64,000 bases of DNA, taken from contig QANY01008651.1 in assembly GCA_003255025.1 (NCBI GenBank), positions 1,597,279 through 1,661,278 on the forward strand, given 5' to 3'. Position numbers and translations under genes: made by a program. The notes beneath the pieces were generated by a model, which saw only the letters and a list, made by a program, of their open reading frames with translations, made no database searches and was not told the DNA's origin. Below, in pieces: positions 1 through 11,372 of the stretch. Each line of letters opens with the position of its first letter. The stretch's first letter is position 1. The DNA is from Datisca glomerata (Eukaryota > Streptophyta > Magnoliopsida > Cucurbitales > Datiscaceae).

Positions 1-1434
1 TCAAGTCTACTCCAGACGTAAACCTCTTGATTCATGTCCTGCATCAGCTCCTTTGTCATCAGATCCAGTCTTGAGCGATGATCTTTTTATTGCGTTACAC
101 AAAAGTAAACATAGTGTACTTATCCTATTTCTTCTATTGTTTTTTATAATTGCTTGTCATCTTCCTCTTGTTCTTTTATTGCATCATTTGATTCTATCTC
201 TATCTCTAAAACTGTTCATGAAGCCATCTCTCATCCTGGTTGGCATCAAGCAATGCATTATGCAATGATAGAGGAAATAAATGCTTTAGATGACAATGGT
301 ACTTGGAACTTGGTCGATTTACCTTCAGGGAAATGAGCTATTGGATGCAAGTGGGTGTTCACGGTTAAAGCCAATCCAGATGGGTCAGTTGCTCGATTGA
401 AAGCCCGTCTTGTCGCTAAGGGATATGCTCAGACCTATGGAGTGGACTATTCTGTATTCTACAAACAATCAGAAGCTAGTATCATTCTTTTAGTCGTGTA
501 TGTGGATGCTATTGTAATTACTGGAAGTGATATTACAAGAATCGCATCTCTTAAGTCTTTCCTTCATACTCATTTTAACACAAACGACTTAGGGATGCTA
601 AAGTATTTCTTGGGTGTTAAAGTCACAAGGAGTAAAATGGGTATTTTTTTATCTTAGAGAAAATATGTTCTTGACTTATTAATTGAGACAGGAAAATTAG
701 GGGCAATGCCTTGTAGTACTCCAATGTCTCCTCACTTGCACCTTACGAGAGATGGAGAACTAATGGAAGATCTTGATAGATACATAAGATTGGTTGGAAA
801 GCTGAATTATTTTATAGTGACTCGTCCAGATATTGCATATTCTGTCAGTCTTGTTAGTCATTTTATGTCATCCCCAACAGTTCATCATTGGGCAGCGTTA
901 GAACAGATTTTGTGTTATTTGAAAGGAGCGTCTGAACGTGGTATCTTGTATGCGAATTATGGACAAACTCATATTGAATATTTTTCAGATGCAGATTGAG
1001 CAGGTTCTAAAATGGATAGAAGATCCACTTCAGATTATTGTGTTTTCGTTGGAGTAAATTCGGTCTCATGGAAGAGTAAGAAGCAGGGCGTTGTGTCAAG
1101 GTCCAGTGCAGAGTCAGAATATAGGACTATGGTATAGTCTTTGTGTGAGATAATGTGGATATACCAACTCTTGACTGAAACAGGTCTTAAAACTTCAGTA
1201 CCAGTAAAATTATGGTGTGACAACTAAGCTGTCATTCATATTGTATCTAATCCTGAATTTCATGAGGGAACTAAGCACATTGAAATTGATTGTCACTTTG
1301 TTCGTGAGAAAATTCAACTAGATTTGATTTCTAGAGAGCAATTAAGGGATATCTTCACGAAAGCTCTGGATGAAGTTCGAGTTGATTATCTTTGTAATAA
1401 GCTAGGCGTGATTAATATCTATGCTCCAACTTGA
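1..1434 (+). mobile_element. Ty1/copia retrotransposon remnant (RT and RNase H)
   Basis: Degenerate 3' part of a copia polyprotein. Around 345-450 it reads [14 protein letters not shown] and [16 protein letters not shown], the conserved start of copia reverse transcriptase. At 451-520 it jumps straight to [16 protein letters not shown], so about 100 residues of RT core are missing. The catalytic YVDD box reads YVDA. RNase H follows: DIAYSVSLVSHF near 830, GSKMDRRSTSDYCVF near 1005-1050, SRSSAESEYR near 1100 and GTKHIEIDCHFVREK near 1270. There are in-frame stops (for example after 655, at 998, near 1135 and at 1226) and the reading frame ends at 1434. The element is dead. The left end lies outside the window, and I cannot define a 3' LTR with confidence. 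Confidence 0.93.
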
Positions 1435-2628
1435 TAGGAGTGCTACGGAATATTATACGATCACACTAGCTGTTAATTATTTAATTTTATGGATCCTAAT
1501 TGTATAGTAATTAACTTAATTATAGAGAGAATATAATTCTTTTCATCTTGAATAACAGTTTTCAAAAAATTTACACAAAAATATTTCTTGAATACTACTA
1601 TCATACACGTTTCAGTTAAATTTTTTTGGAAAAAAATATTGTTTTTTTCCCTTCACTTGATTTTTTTGTAGACTACATTTTAAATCATCAAATAGATGGA
1701 TGCAGCCAAAAATTTTATTTTGTTGTATTTACTAGAGAGAAATTCAGGTGAGAGGACCTTTAGACTAAGTTAGCCTCAGACTAGTCTCCAATCTGGCAAA
1801 AGGTTTTATGCTAGATTATCGCCTAACATTCTAACGTTAACATTAACACTTGTTGAACCCCAATAACAGTCACTAAGTTCAACATAAAAATTTTAAATCA
1901 AAATAACTGTTAGGGAAAACATGCGTACCTTGTAGAAATTGTTCTCAAAATCTGCAACAATAGGAAACAAAAACTAATCCAAGTCCACTGTGAACATTGT
2001 GTCGTAAAGATAATTTTACTCTCTTCATGGTACACAAGGTGATGAGCAATTGTCTCCCAAAATATAATGAATTTTTCTTTCTTACATAAGATATACTGCA
2101 ATCCATAATAACTAGCAAAATGAGCAAATGCATTCATGGTTTGTAATCCCACATGCTAGTAAATTTGGAAATGTGAAAGAGGAAGAAAATCACATGAAAT
2201 TTTTCATCCATCTTAAAAACAAAATAATGTCACTAAATATATAAAAAGTTTGGTTTATGGTCATTCGAATAGACATTATCACTCTTCATATTATTTAAAA
2301 TAATATCAATTTAAAAATGAAAAGACGTCAATATTATAACCTTTCAAATGGGTGTAAAAAACAGAAATAATTATTCATTCAAAATTTTCCAACAATAACA
2401 ACTTAGTACTTTTACTTATAGAAAAAAAAAACAAATTTCGTTAAAAAAATCTTTATTCCTTTTCCAAAATTTCTCTTCACTGGAGTCCTACTTGATCTTA
2501 CAGCGTTATGTTTTGTTATCTTGGCTGACCAACCAAACGTCAGCCTAGATGGATTTCATAACCACCAGTGGGTTTATGGGTTTGGATACTGATTTAGGAA
2601 CTAGCCGTTCATGATGAGTACCTTTGGG
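1435..2628. other. AT-rich intergenic DNA, possibly with copia LTR remnant
   Basis: No coding signal on either strand. The first few hundred bases directly follow the copia stop codon and should contain the decayed 3' LTR, but I cannot find TG...CA ends or a second copy to prove it. The short open frames here lack recognisable domains. Confidence 0.5.
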
Positions 2629-3172
2629 CCTGATTTGATTGTGTTTGGTAAGTACTGAAATATTAGACAGTACTATTTTAATACTTGTTATATGATTCGA
2701 CATTCTATTTGAATTAGTTAATATGATCATATTAACTAATCTGAAATAGTACGTACTCCTATCACAGTACTAACCAATAAGGTCTTGACTACTGGGACTC
2801 AGTGGAACTAAAAGTGAAAAAAAAATTCTCACTCCATTTCTCCTTTTTTGATTGGCTTTTTTTCCACATATTTATTTAATATTCACATTTTATATAATAA
2901 TTAAATATATCTATCAATATTGTAGAATGTATTATTTACTTGAAAATATGAAATATCTTTTGTGATCGGAAGTACAAAATAACATGTAGCTTCAAGAATA
3001 AATGTAGTTTAATAATTCAATACCATTATGTATAAAACAGTGTACTATTACAATTTGACCGATAAAATATCAAACATTAAACTACATTATTTAATCCAAT
3101 ACAATACAGTACAATTTAATCCGATAGATTTAATACAGCTTATATAATACTATCCTGACTGTCAAACGAGAC
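2629..3172. repeat. Possible MITE-like element
   Basis: The left edge reads GGCCTGATTTGATTGTGTTT. The right edge, read on the minus strand, starts GTCTCGTTTGACAGTCAGGA. Both resemble the terminal inverted repeats of plant MITEs that begin with GGCCTCGTTTGG-like sequence. The interior is AT-rich and non-coding. The terminal match is imperfect and I see no clean target-site duplication, so this is tentative. Confidence 0.35.
2705..2748. repeat. Near-perfect palindrome
   Basis: A 28-bp perfect palindrome is centred on TGATCA at 2713-2740, with arms ATTAGTTAATATGA. It extends outward to CTATTT / AAATAG at 2705-2748 with a small mismatch. As RNA or single-stranded DNA it would fold into a hairpin with essentially no loop. 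It sits inside the possible MITE. Confidence 0.8.
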
Positions 3173-5505
3173 GTTGAAGTACCACAACACTCTTTTTTAC
3201 AGTGAAGGCAATGCGTAACGTAAGTTTTTAAAGCAATTGACCAAGTCTTTCATACAAGTTCCGTTGATGGGTCAAGTATTGAATTGTGACGATGGTGCAT
3301 TTTGTAAATTGTATCATGTATGATTCTGAAAACAATAATTAAGTTTTCAAGTAAATAGCATTCATAGAATTTCAAGAACAAAAGAACAAATTAAATGAAG
3401 GCAAGAAATCATCTCTACTCAACCTAGTAGAAAATACTACTAATTTTTCCCCGATATGAGTAGCAAACGCGAAACACGAATTCCTCCGATCAACAAGTAA
3501 ACGCACCATAAAATAAGACTAGAAATCCCCTGAAAACAGTATGATTTTGTTGTCAGCAATAACTACATGAGCAACTGCTGATGTTATTGAATATCAGCTT
3601 CAGAAATTCATTAGCTTCGTTGCAGACTATCTGAACCTCGAGCCAATCACATGTAAACGAGCAAGTATCATCGCAAAATGACAGCACACTAATAAGTTAT
3701 TCATAGACACATTTAACTACGACACGTGGTCAGACAGCCGACGAAAGCAAACCTACTAGGTTGAGCTCTACATTTTAACTATATTGAGGCACAATTAGAA
3801 TATCCACTTGTTAAATCAAAATATCAGGAAATCTCATCCACATAACATCATTACCTATATATATGTGTGGATATCACCTTTGAGACAGTGGGTTGAGCTT
3901 TCATCATGGCATTGATCAGCTACTAAGGACTGGAAGCATCACACACTGCTACATACATGCTTCTGATGCTTAACAGCCAACTTAACCTGCAAATTTTGTT
4001 GATACAAGATGGAAATACGATAGCATCGTTCTTGTTTATAACCATGATGAATTAGCAATGGAATGTTACTTGACTTAAAATTTCCGAGGACTTGCTATAC
4101 CAAATGGTTACGCTATATACATTATGTCTAGCACAATATAAACTAAAATCTGCATTCTATGAATCCAATAAGATTGTACAACTATGAAGTTACTCCGAAG
4201 GACCAATGCTAAACTATTGTTGAATTTGTACATTCATGAGGAACCAAATTAAGGGATGATGCGCAGTTCCGACAAGAAAGGTCATGAGATTTAAGAATGC
4301 CGCGTTCCAATCACAATGCAATGGCTTAATATGAAGAATTTCTTCACTCTTCAGTTTTGTTTACTGCTGTCTTTTGATACAGATACTTCACAGAAATGGT
4401 AAAAAGAAGAGGAAAAGGGACCGAGTTGGCAATAATATATACACGGTGAATCCCTTCGAATACGGAGGTTTTTTACAGGTGATGGCATGTCACTCATTTA
4501 CACACAAGAATAAACAGATACTGACGTGAAAATTGAATTTCAGGAAAGACCAAATTTTCGACCTCTCTACTATTTCAAGCTCAAAGGACTATAATTTGCA
4601 GATTTTCAATTAACCATAGATTTTTAACAATGAATAACTTCAAGATTTGAAGACTACCAACAAACTTCACAGCCTTGTCCACAAGACTGAAGAACCAAGC
4701 AAAAATGGCCACTTCATTTTGAATTAAGATGTTCTTTAAAGAAAAATCAATCATTTTTCTTCTTCCGCCAGAGAGAGCGGAGGGCAGACTGAAGTGGTAT
4801 AAGACTATGAGTTAACCACATAGTTCCATAAATCAAAAGAAGGCATATTAAGCATATTAAGCAACCATATAAATGATATTCACTACCAGTTGTATCAGCT
4901 ACGAATGCTCAGAATTAGTTCATTTGTATAACAAAATATATTTGTGCCATCTCAAACACTTGACACAGTCGTACACAGATGATGGCATAATCATTGATAT
5001 GCATTTTTCTTTCCAATATCATGACTTCGTTTGACTATCATTTTCCTTCTATCAAGGTAAAAACTTGCCAACATTAAAGTTCTTTGACAAACTACCTCGC
5101 AAAAAGCTCTTAAAAGGAAAGAAAATTTAGCAGCTTGTTCAATCACCATAACCTCACATTAACTAATAAGTAGTGTCGGCCCTAGTGAAATTACTTCAAT
5201 TGACAGAGTAATGTTTTTGAAAATTTACCATTTCATCATGAAACTATGTCATTGGAAGGATCGAAATCTATATGTGAAAAGCAGTTCCAATAAGAACACA
5301 TTAGTCTTTTGTATTTGTAGGCTACATTGATAAAACCACAGGAGAAACAGAGAAGTTCAAATGATCAAATGCATTAATTGTAAATGTAGAACTTATTCGA
5401 TTTCCTTTTCAGTTTATACACCAATCAACCACAAAGATGATGATAAAATAATCTACAGCAGTATACTAAAACTGAGGAGAACAATAATTAGTTAACATTT
5501 CTAAC
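3173..5505. other. Non-coding flank 3' of the kinase gene
   Basis: No protein domains or long frames. On the minus strand this is downstream of the receptor-like kinase, so part of it is expected to be 3' UTR. Because the kinase stop codon overlaps a good splice donor, a 3' UTR intron here is possible. I cannot place a polyadenylation site or acceptor confidently. Confidence 0.45.
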
Positions 5506-7596
5506 TCACCGGACTTTCCTATGCAACTTTCCTGGGAAGCGAGAAGGAGTTGAAGGGGACAATTCAGTTGGTAATTGGGGTATATCCGATCCACCAGTAA
5601 GCATACCCACAACCTCTTTCATGGAAGGCCGACGAGCAGGCGACTTCTGCAAGCAAAGTAGTGCAACTTTGATATAGACAAGAGCTTGTTCTCTATCCAA
5701 AGCCTCCACAGACTGATCAACCAATTCAATAAGCTTCCCTGCCCGTGCAAGATTCCGAGCCCAAGATAACAGATTTGCACGTTGGAATTCCGATAAGGGC
5801 GAATTCGTCACCTGAAGCGGCCGCCTTCCAGCAATAAGCACCAATAACAACACCCCGTAGCTATAGACATCGCATTTTTCAGAAAGATCATCACCACCAC
5901 CGCCATACTCAGGGGCAATATAGCACATTGTTCCTCTCATACTTGGTGTACTACTAATACCACCACTCTTGGGGATTTCCCCGGAATCATAGCTATTACG
6001 GCGAGCTCTCCATAGTTCACCACTAAACCCATCCAACCACCAATCAATACTACTCCGACTACCACCGCTTCTGCTCCTACTCTTCTTCTTTTTGTCTCTA
6101 TACATTTCTGCATCTGCAGGCCACCAATCTTCGTCTTTCTCATCATAACTCATTGCTCCCTTTTGCTTCTTCTTCTTCTTCTTCTTCTTTCTTGCAAGCT
6201 CTTCGCAATACTCCTCCTTCCACCATTCCCTTGCCGGCCTTCTTTTTTCTTTCTTTGAAGTTTTGGGATTCTTTTCTTCATCCATTGACATCCACCACTC
6301 CAACCGCCTTTTATTGTTCTTCTTCTTCTCTGATTTCCCAATAGTTCCCATACTCGAAGAGGCGGTGATCCATTCGCTCTTCGGCCTTTCATGCTTTATC
6401 TCTGATCCAATCCATTGCATTACATAGTCCTTCACCTTCCCACTTTCGACAGCTCCACTTTCTTGCTTCCACCACCAATCCCTCCCTGAGACATTCTTTA
6501 TCCCCTTCCCGTTTTTCTTCCCTACTACATTCATTTCTTTCCCACTCTCAACACTAGTCCCATCAAAATTCCTCTCCGATGGGGATACCATCGAAACTGC
6601 CGCCTTATCAGTCTCTGGCGAGGTTTCCACCGCCGCCAGAGCAGCCTCTGGTGATCTCGCTGCCGTCTCTACAGTCTCCGGTGATGTTTTTGAAATGGGA
6701 ATCTTGACGAAATTCTCAGGTGATTGATCTGCACCAATATTAAATTCCTCGAATCCTGTAGTCACACTCTCAGTTTCCTCAAACACAGATCCACAATCCT
6801 CAACGGCGGCACCTCGAGTACTCTCTAACTCGTCCTTCTTCTTTTTCTCCTCCTCCAACTCAGAATTCACCTTCAGCGCAACCTCAAACTGATTATTCTC
6901 CGATTTCAACCGGGCAAGCCCAAAATCCCCAATTCTTGCCGAGAAGTAACGGTCCAAAAGTACATTACTAGGTTTAATATCTCCGTGAATAACTGGGGGA
7001 TCTAATCCATGAAGGTATTCAAGCCCCTTTGCTATATCAATAGCAACCGAACACCGTTTCTTCCAGTCCATTAGCTCCGGACACTTCCTATGCAACAAAG
7101 CATCCTGCAAATTGCCGTTATGCATGAGCTCGTAAACAAGGAGCATCCTCCGCCTCTTCTGATCAGAGCAAAACCCAATAACACTAACAATGAAAGAGGA
7201 ATCAAGCTTTGCAGCGAAGAATAGCTCGTTCTGAAACTCTCGTTCCCCTTGCAGAGACCCAGAGTCCATGAGCTTTACGGCGATTTCTTTCTGGGTATGC
7301 GGCAAATTTCCATGATATACAGGGCCGAATCCTCCTTGGCCGAGGCGGCGAGAGGGCGAGAAGGAGTCAGTAGCACGACGGAGGACGGAGTATGAGAAGC
7401 GATGGGGAGGCTTGGAGTCAGCGGGAGCAGTGCGCTTGCGGGTGATTTTGCGGTAGAGAGTAATCAGGAAGAGGAGGAGAGAGAAGGCGGCTGTAACAGC
7501 GGCGGCCAGAGGGGGAATGGTGTGGTTGGAGATGGCCTTGTGGTGAACTTGGGTTGTAGAAGGTGATGGAGACGGGGAGATTGGGCGAGATGGCAT
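5506..7596 (-). CDS. Receptor-like Ser/Thr protein kinase, At1g80870-like
   Basis: Single-exon gene of 696 residues. A Pro/Ser-rich N terminus with no real ectodomain is followed by a membrane span at about 28-48 and a basic stop-transfer stretch (YRKITRKR). The kinase domain shows the Gly loop GQGGFG (86-91), the ATP lysine in AVK (K108), the helix-C glutamate near E124, the catalytic loop HGDIKPSNVLL (204-214) and DFG (224-226). HGD instead of HRD makes it a non-RD kinase. About 320 residues lie between DFG and IAPEY (560-564), where most kinases have 20-30. This insert is charged, Lys-rich and carries several Trp-Trp pairs. The distal lobe is normal (DVYSYGVLLLVLIAGRRPL, then RRPSMKEVV). 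Layout and length resemble the Arabidopsis protein At1g80870, from memory. It should act at the plasma membrane; ligand and substrates are unknown. The TGA stop overlaps a GGTGAGT donor. Confidence 0.93.
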   Translation of the reverse strand: MPSRPISPSPSPSTTQVHHKAISNHTIPPLAAAVTAAFSLLLFLITLYRKITRKRTAPADSKPPHRFSYSVLRRATDSFSPSRRLGQGGFGPVYHGNLPHTQKEIAVKLMDSGSLQGEREFQNELFFAAKLDSSFIVSVIGFCSDQKRRRMLLVYELMHNGNLQDALLHRKCPELMDWKKRCSVAIDIAKGLEYLHGLDPPVIHGDIKPSNVLLDRYFSARIGDFGLARLKSENNQFEVALKVNSELEEEKKKKDELESTRGAAVEDCGSVFEETESVTTGFEEFNIGADQSPENFVKIPISKTSPETVETAARSPEAALAAVETSPETDKAAVSMVSPSERNFDGTSVESGKEMNVVGKKNGKGIKNVSGRDWWWKQESGAVESGKVKDYVMQWIGSEIKHERPKSEWITASSSMGTIGKSEKKKNNKRRLEWWMSMDEEKNPKTSKKEKRRPAREWWKEEYCEELARKKKKKKKKQKGAMSYDEKDEDWWPADAEMYRDKKKKSRSRSGGSRSSIDWWLDGFSGELWRARRNSYDSGEIPKSGGISSTPSMRGTMCYIAPEYGGGGDDLSEKCDVYSYGVLLLVLIAGRRPLQVTNSPLSEFQRANLLSWARNLARAGKLIELVDQSVEALDREQALVYIKVALLCLQKSPARRPSMKEVVGMLTGGSDIPQLPTELSPSTPSRFPGKLHRKVR

Positions 7597-7760
7597 GACT
7601 AGAAGCGCCTACTAATAACCGAACTGCAGTATTGAGTGAGAGAGATGAGAGAGATCAAAAGAAGTGAGCTTTTTCCATTGCTGTGATATCGGAGTTGAGA
7701 GAGAGCGTGAGAGAGAGCGTGAGAGAGAGAGCTTTTTCTCCTTTACTTGAGTGGTTTTTT
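7597..7760 (-). promoter_or_regulatory. Kinase 5' UTR/promoter with GA repeats
   Basis: Immediately upstream of the kinase ATG on the minus strand. The segment at about 7690-7732 contains repeated GAGAGAGAGCGT units on the plus strand, so CT-rich on the transcribed strand. Pyrimidine-rich (CT)n tracts are common in plant 5' UTRs and core promoters. I do not see a convincing TATA box, so the exact transcription start is unknown. Confidence 0.5.
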
Positions 7761-8099
7761 TTTATGGGATTTGCCTTTTTTTCTTCCCTGAATCTTTAGT
7801 TTCTCTCTCACTCGTGACTGCCTAATACGACCTCTGTTTAGTCATTCCAAACGGTTCTTAAGATAAATGTTTTTTAATATAAGAATGTCTGTGACGAATT
7901 TGCAGGTGCATTAAAACATTTCAGTTAGACTAAATATGTATAGCACTTTTATCATTTAATATAATCTAACATATTATTAAATTAAAATAAATGAGTTAAA
8001 AAAATATATAAAGAAAAAAATCAACAGAACATAAAAGAATGCATGTTATAAATATCATCGAAAATAAACGAAGAATGAAAATTTAGAGCATCACATCAC
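7761..8099. other. Intergenic spacer between kinase promoter and LINE
   Basis: AT-rich, no coding content or repeats that I can recognise. It presumably includes the distal kinase promoter. Confidence 0.5.
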
Positions 8100-9210
8100 C
8101 CAGTTGGAGTAACTAGGGGCTCTGAATGTCAAATAATCTGCAACTCAGTTACCCTCCCGATAAATATGAGTGACAACAAAATTCATTTGATCGATTAAAT
8201 TTAAACATCTATCTCAAATAGTACGTCAACGCTAGGGAACTTTTCGAGATCTAGAACGAAAAAATACCACATAAACAGAATCATTTTTCAACCATAAGTG
8301 TCTCTATCGAAGCCTAAACTATCGCGTGAGTAGCACTAGCCAACTCAGCCTCAAAAGTAAAACAAACGCTAATGTGAATAACGTAACAACCCTTAACAAA
8401 TCCTCTAGACAATTGAAAAATGCCTCCACAACCTGCAAGTCGAGGAGTATCGAAAGTCACTCCATCTGTATTCACCTTAACTTAACCTGATGGGGGAGGA
8501 CACTAAAAAAATTCAAGATACGCGAGGCTCTAGAAGAACTACCTGAAACATACAATTATTGAAGTGTCAAAAGCTCCTCAATTGAATTCTGCATCGTGTC
8601 GATCTTAAAGGAGTAAGCTTCACGAACTGAACACCAAAGCAAGGCAAAAGCTTCAGTAAATACAGATTTTCTACTCTCAAAAGTAGCCTGATTATGAATG
8701 AATCACACCACCCAAAATACGGTAATAATGGAAGTCTGTCATAAAACTTTCAATCACGTGTCAAAATATATATTCATCGTCACCTGCCAAAGATCTAAGA
8801 GAGTACCGTCAAGTTTAATACTCTTCCTAAAATCAATTGACACGACATCTCATAGTCCGCGAGAAAAAAACATTCTATTAATAGATGACGTAAGTCCTCC
8901 TCCGCTGCACAACAAATATGGATCGGGGAGGGAAAATACAACCACCAACACGCAACAGAGAATCAATAAGCATCTTTCCATGGAACAAACGTCAAGTAAG
9001 GATAGACCTAGAGGGTGGAATACATGACTTCCAAGTCTTCTTACCCCAACCAACTGAATTCTCAACTTTAGTAAGAGAAGCATAGACAATTTTACCAGAA
9101 ACAACACCATCGAAAGAGCTTGTCCAAACTAACGAGTCTGTGTCAGAGTTGACTATCATTCCTTTAATCTCAAAAGTAAGCGTTAGATGAGAATAACGAA
9201 AAGACAAAAG
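8100..9210 (-). mobile_element. LINE retrotransposon 3' remnant (zf-RVT plus RNase H)
   Basis: Read on the minus strand, 9207-8900 gives DSLVWTSSFDGVVSGK, then VGWGKKTWKSCIPPSRSIL and RLFHGKMLIDSLLRVGGC. This is the zinc-binding region (zf-RVT) that follows reverse transcriptase in plant L1-type LINEs. Further on, 8490-8300 reads VNTDGVTFDTPRLAGCGGIF and FTFEAELASATHAI, the plant LINE RNase H domain (RVT_3 type), ending near 8100 with a degraded copy of the 'THIYREGN' block. Stops and frameshifts are frequent and the reverse transcriptase itself is absent. It is a 5'-truncated, inactive copy, as is usual for LINEs. Confidence 0.85.
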
Positions 9211-11216
9211 GATATGGCAACCCCTAGACCAGTGTACACATCTCTCACAAGGGACTCCAAATGAGGATGTAACAAATGACAGTTATCAACTAAATCAATC
9301 AATAGAGTTCCTCACCAGTTGTCTATTCAAAAATGAACTTAAGAGAATGTTAAAATAACAAAAAAACATTGTTTATTTTTTTTTTCCAAATTGTACTAAA
9401 ACCCTCCTAACATTTTGTTGTAGTTTCATTTTAATCTCAAAATTTTTAAATCAATATTTTAGTTTTAAGCATGCATACTTATAAAATTAGCGTAAATAAA
9501 ACTGCATTAATCATTTTTAGTAAACCGTTCCGCAATCTCTTGTCTAGTCAATCTCTCTGTTTTTTTTCCTATTCAATAGCATTTTTTACCTTAAATTCAC
9601 AAAAACAAGATAATGAAATCGTAAAAATCTCTAAAATTAACGAAAATATGATATTTTTCAATAATCTCAAGGACATGTGGATGTCACGTGCACATTTTTA
9701 TTATTGATTATAACATGAGATTAATTTTTAGTACATGAAATGTTAATTTTGTGGGTCAATTTGCCTGTTACATGTCTAAAAAATGCATCTGGATCCTTTG
9801 AATTGATCCCTTTTTTGGAAAAAAAATTATGTAACTATAATTCAAAAATTATTCATAGGGTTCACAATTTTTCCCTTTATTAGTTTTGATATATTATGGA
9901 TGGGATTATAGGCATTATTTTGGGGTGGTTCTGATTTGTAGTTATCTTATTGATTGGTACAGCCTAAGCGCCTATTCACTAACTAATCATCTGAGGCAAA
10001 AATACTATTGGCAGTCATTGATCGCAATTTGCATGCTTATAGGCTTTGTTTTGACCTTCATGGTCATAAGTCATTTGTATTGGTTATACGCACAGGGATA
10101 AAGAATCACAATCTATGTCAGTTAAGCACAAACTATTATCTAAAGAATAAGAGGATCTGAATAAAGTAGTAACTCAAACTCCGATAGACTTTTATACTAT
10201 TTTGTCCACTTGTCCCCTCTGCATTATTACCATTTTGTCCCCCACCGTAACTTCACCAGCCTATAGAATTGTGCCTTCTCCTGTAGCTCCGTTAACCGGA
10301 TTAGAAGTATTAATATACTTTAAGGTCCTTCCATCAGATTTTCCTCCAAAGCCTCCGGTTCTTCCTTCCTTCCGCCATTTTTGGTATTTGAACAATTATA
10401 ACAATTCATATTATCGTAATGAGCAGAAAAATCATTGTCAATTTAGCAAAACCAAACAACGCAATGACTAAGTTGTCAATATTAATAATTATTGAAGAAG
10501 GTTGAGGCAGGAAAATAAGTTGTAGTCCACCCAATTAGAGGGAGGTTTAGTGCATGAAAACTATGAATTAGTCATAACACTTTGTATTAAAATTATTGGT
10601 AAGGAAAAGTGAAGTAGGTATTTTTCCTTTGTTTGCTTCTTCCAACTTCAAGCCTGTTTTTGAATGGCAATATTTATCAACTTTGGCCCTACTCTAGTCT
10701 CTAGTTGGTGATAACCTATACGTTTTCTTTTGGTAGGCTTGACTTTTGCAGCTTATTCTATTTTCACATGATAGTTATAGTTACTAGTCCTTTTCTTCAC
10801 CTTCTTTTAACATTATAAATTATATATATATAGGTATAAGAAATGTATTTTTCTCTTTTATGATATTCACTACGATTTAAGATGAAATAAAACACTCATA
10901 GCTTTAATCCAAGTACGTAAAATGAAAACATGTCCCTTTACTACGGGAATTATAGGAATTTTTTCATTAAGCAAAATTATTATCAATTTATGTTAATAAT
11001 TATTCTCAGTTTTCAATTGGATAATGATATATTTTTTTCATTTTTCCGATTCTTGATTAAAGGATTAATTTAATTTTGACCATAATTTTAAAGTAATTTG
11101 ACTGTGAGAAAATTTCAATCAGATTGTTTGACCAACTGTTTAGTCCTTTAAAGATTGCCCATATAATTAATGCTGAAAACGAAAAAACGGTAGTTTGGTT
11201 TTAAGATCACGTGGGG
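9211..11216. other. AT-rich intergenic DNA
   Basis: Nothing recognisable. The open frames at 9471, 9886 and 10202 are short, lack domains and have no splice context that would make them exons. Confidence 0.5.
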
Positions 11217-11372
11217 CCTTCCTGTCTTTTAATTTTTTTGCTGCAATTACTTTAAAAAATGCCATTAACATATTAATCACTAAAATGATTTGAAAAGACG
11301 CCTTCCTGTCTTTTCATTTTTTTTGCTGCAATTAATTTTTTAACATATTAATCACTAAAATGATTTGAAAAG
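11217..11372. repeat. 84-bp tandem duplication
   Basis: Two direct copies, 11217-11297 and 11301-11372, both starting CCTTCCTGTCTTTT and ending AAATGATTTGAAAAG. The second copy lacks about 10 bases in the middle. It is a local tandem duplication in non-coding DNA. Confidence 0.9.

Noticed and set aside
6153..6344. Open frame antisense to the kinase insert
   Set aside because: Ser/Phe-rich shadow of the Lys/Glu codons of the kinase; no independent evidence.
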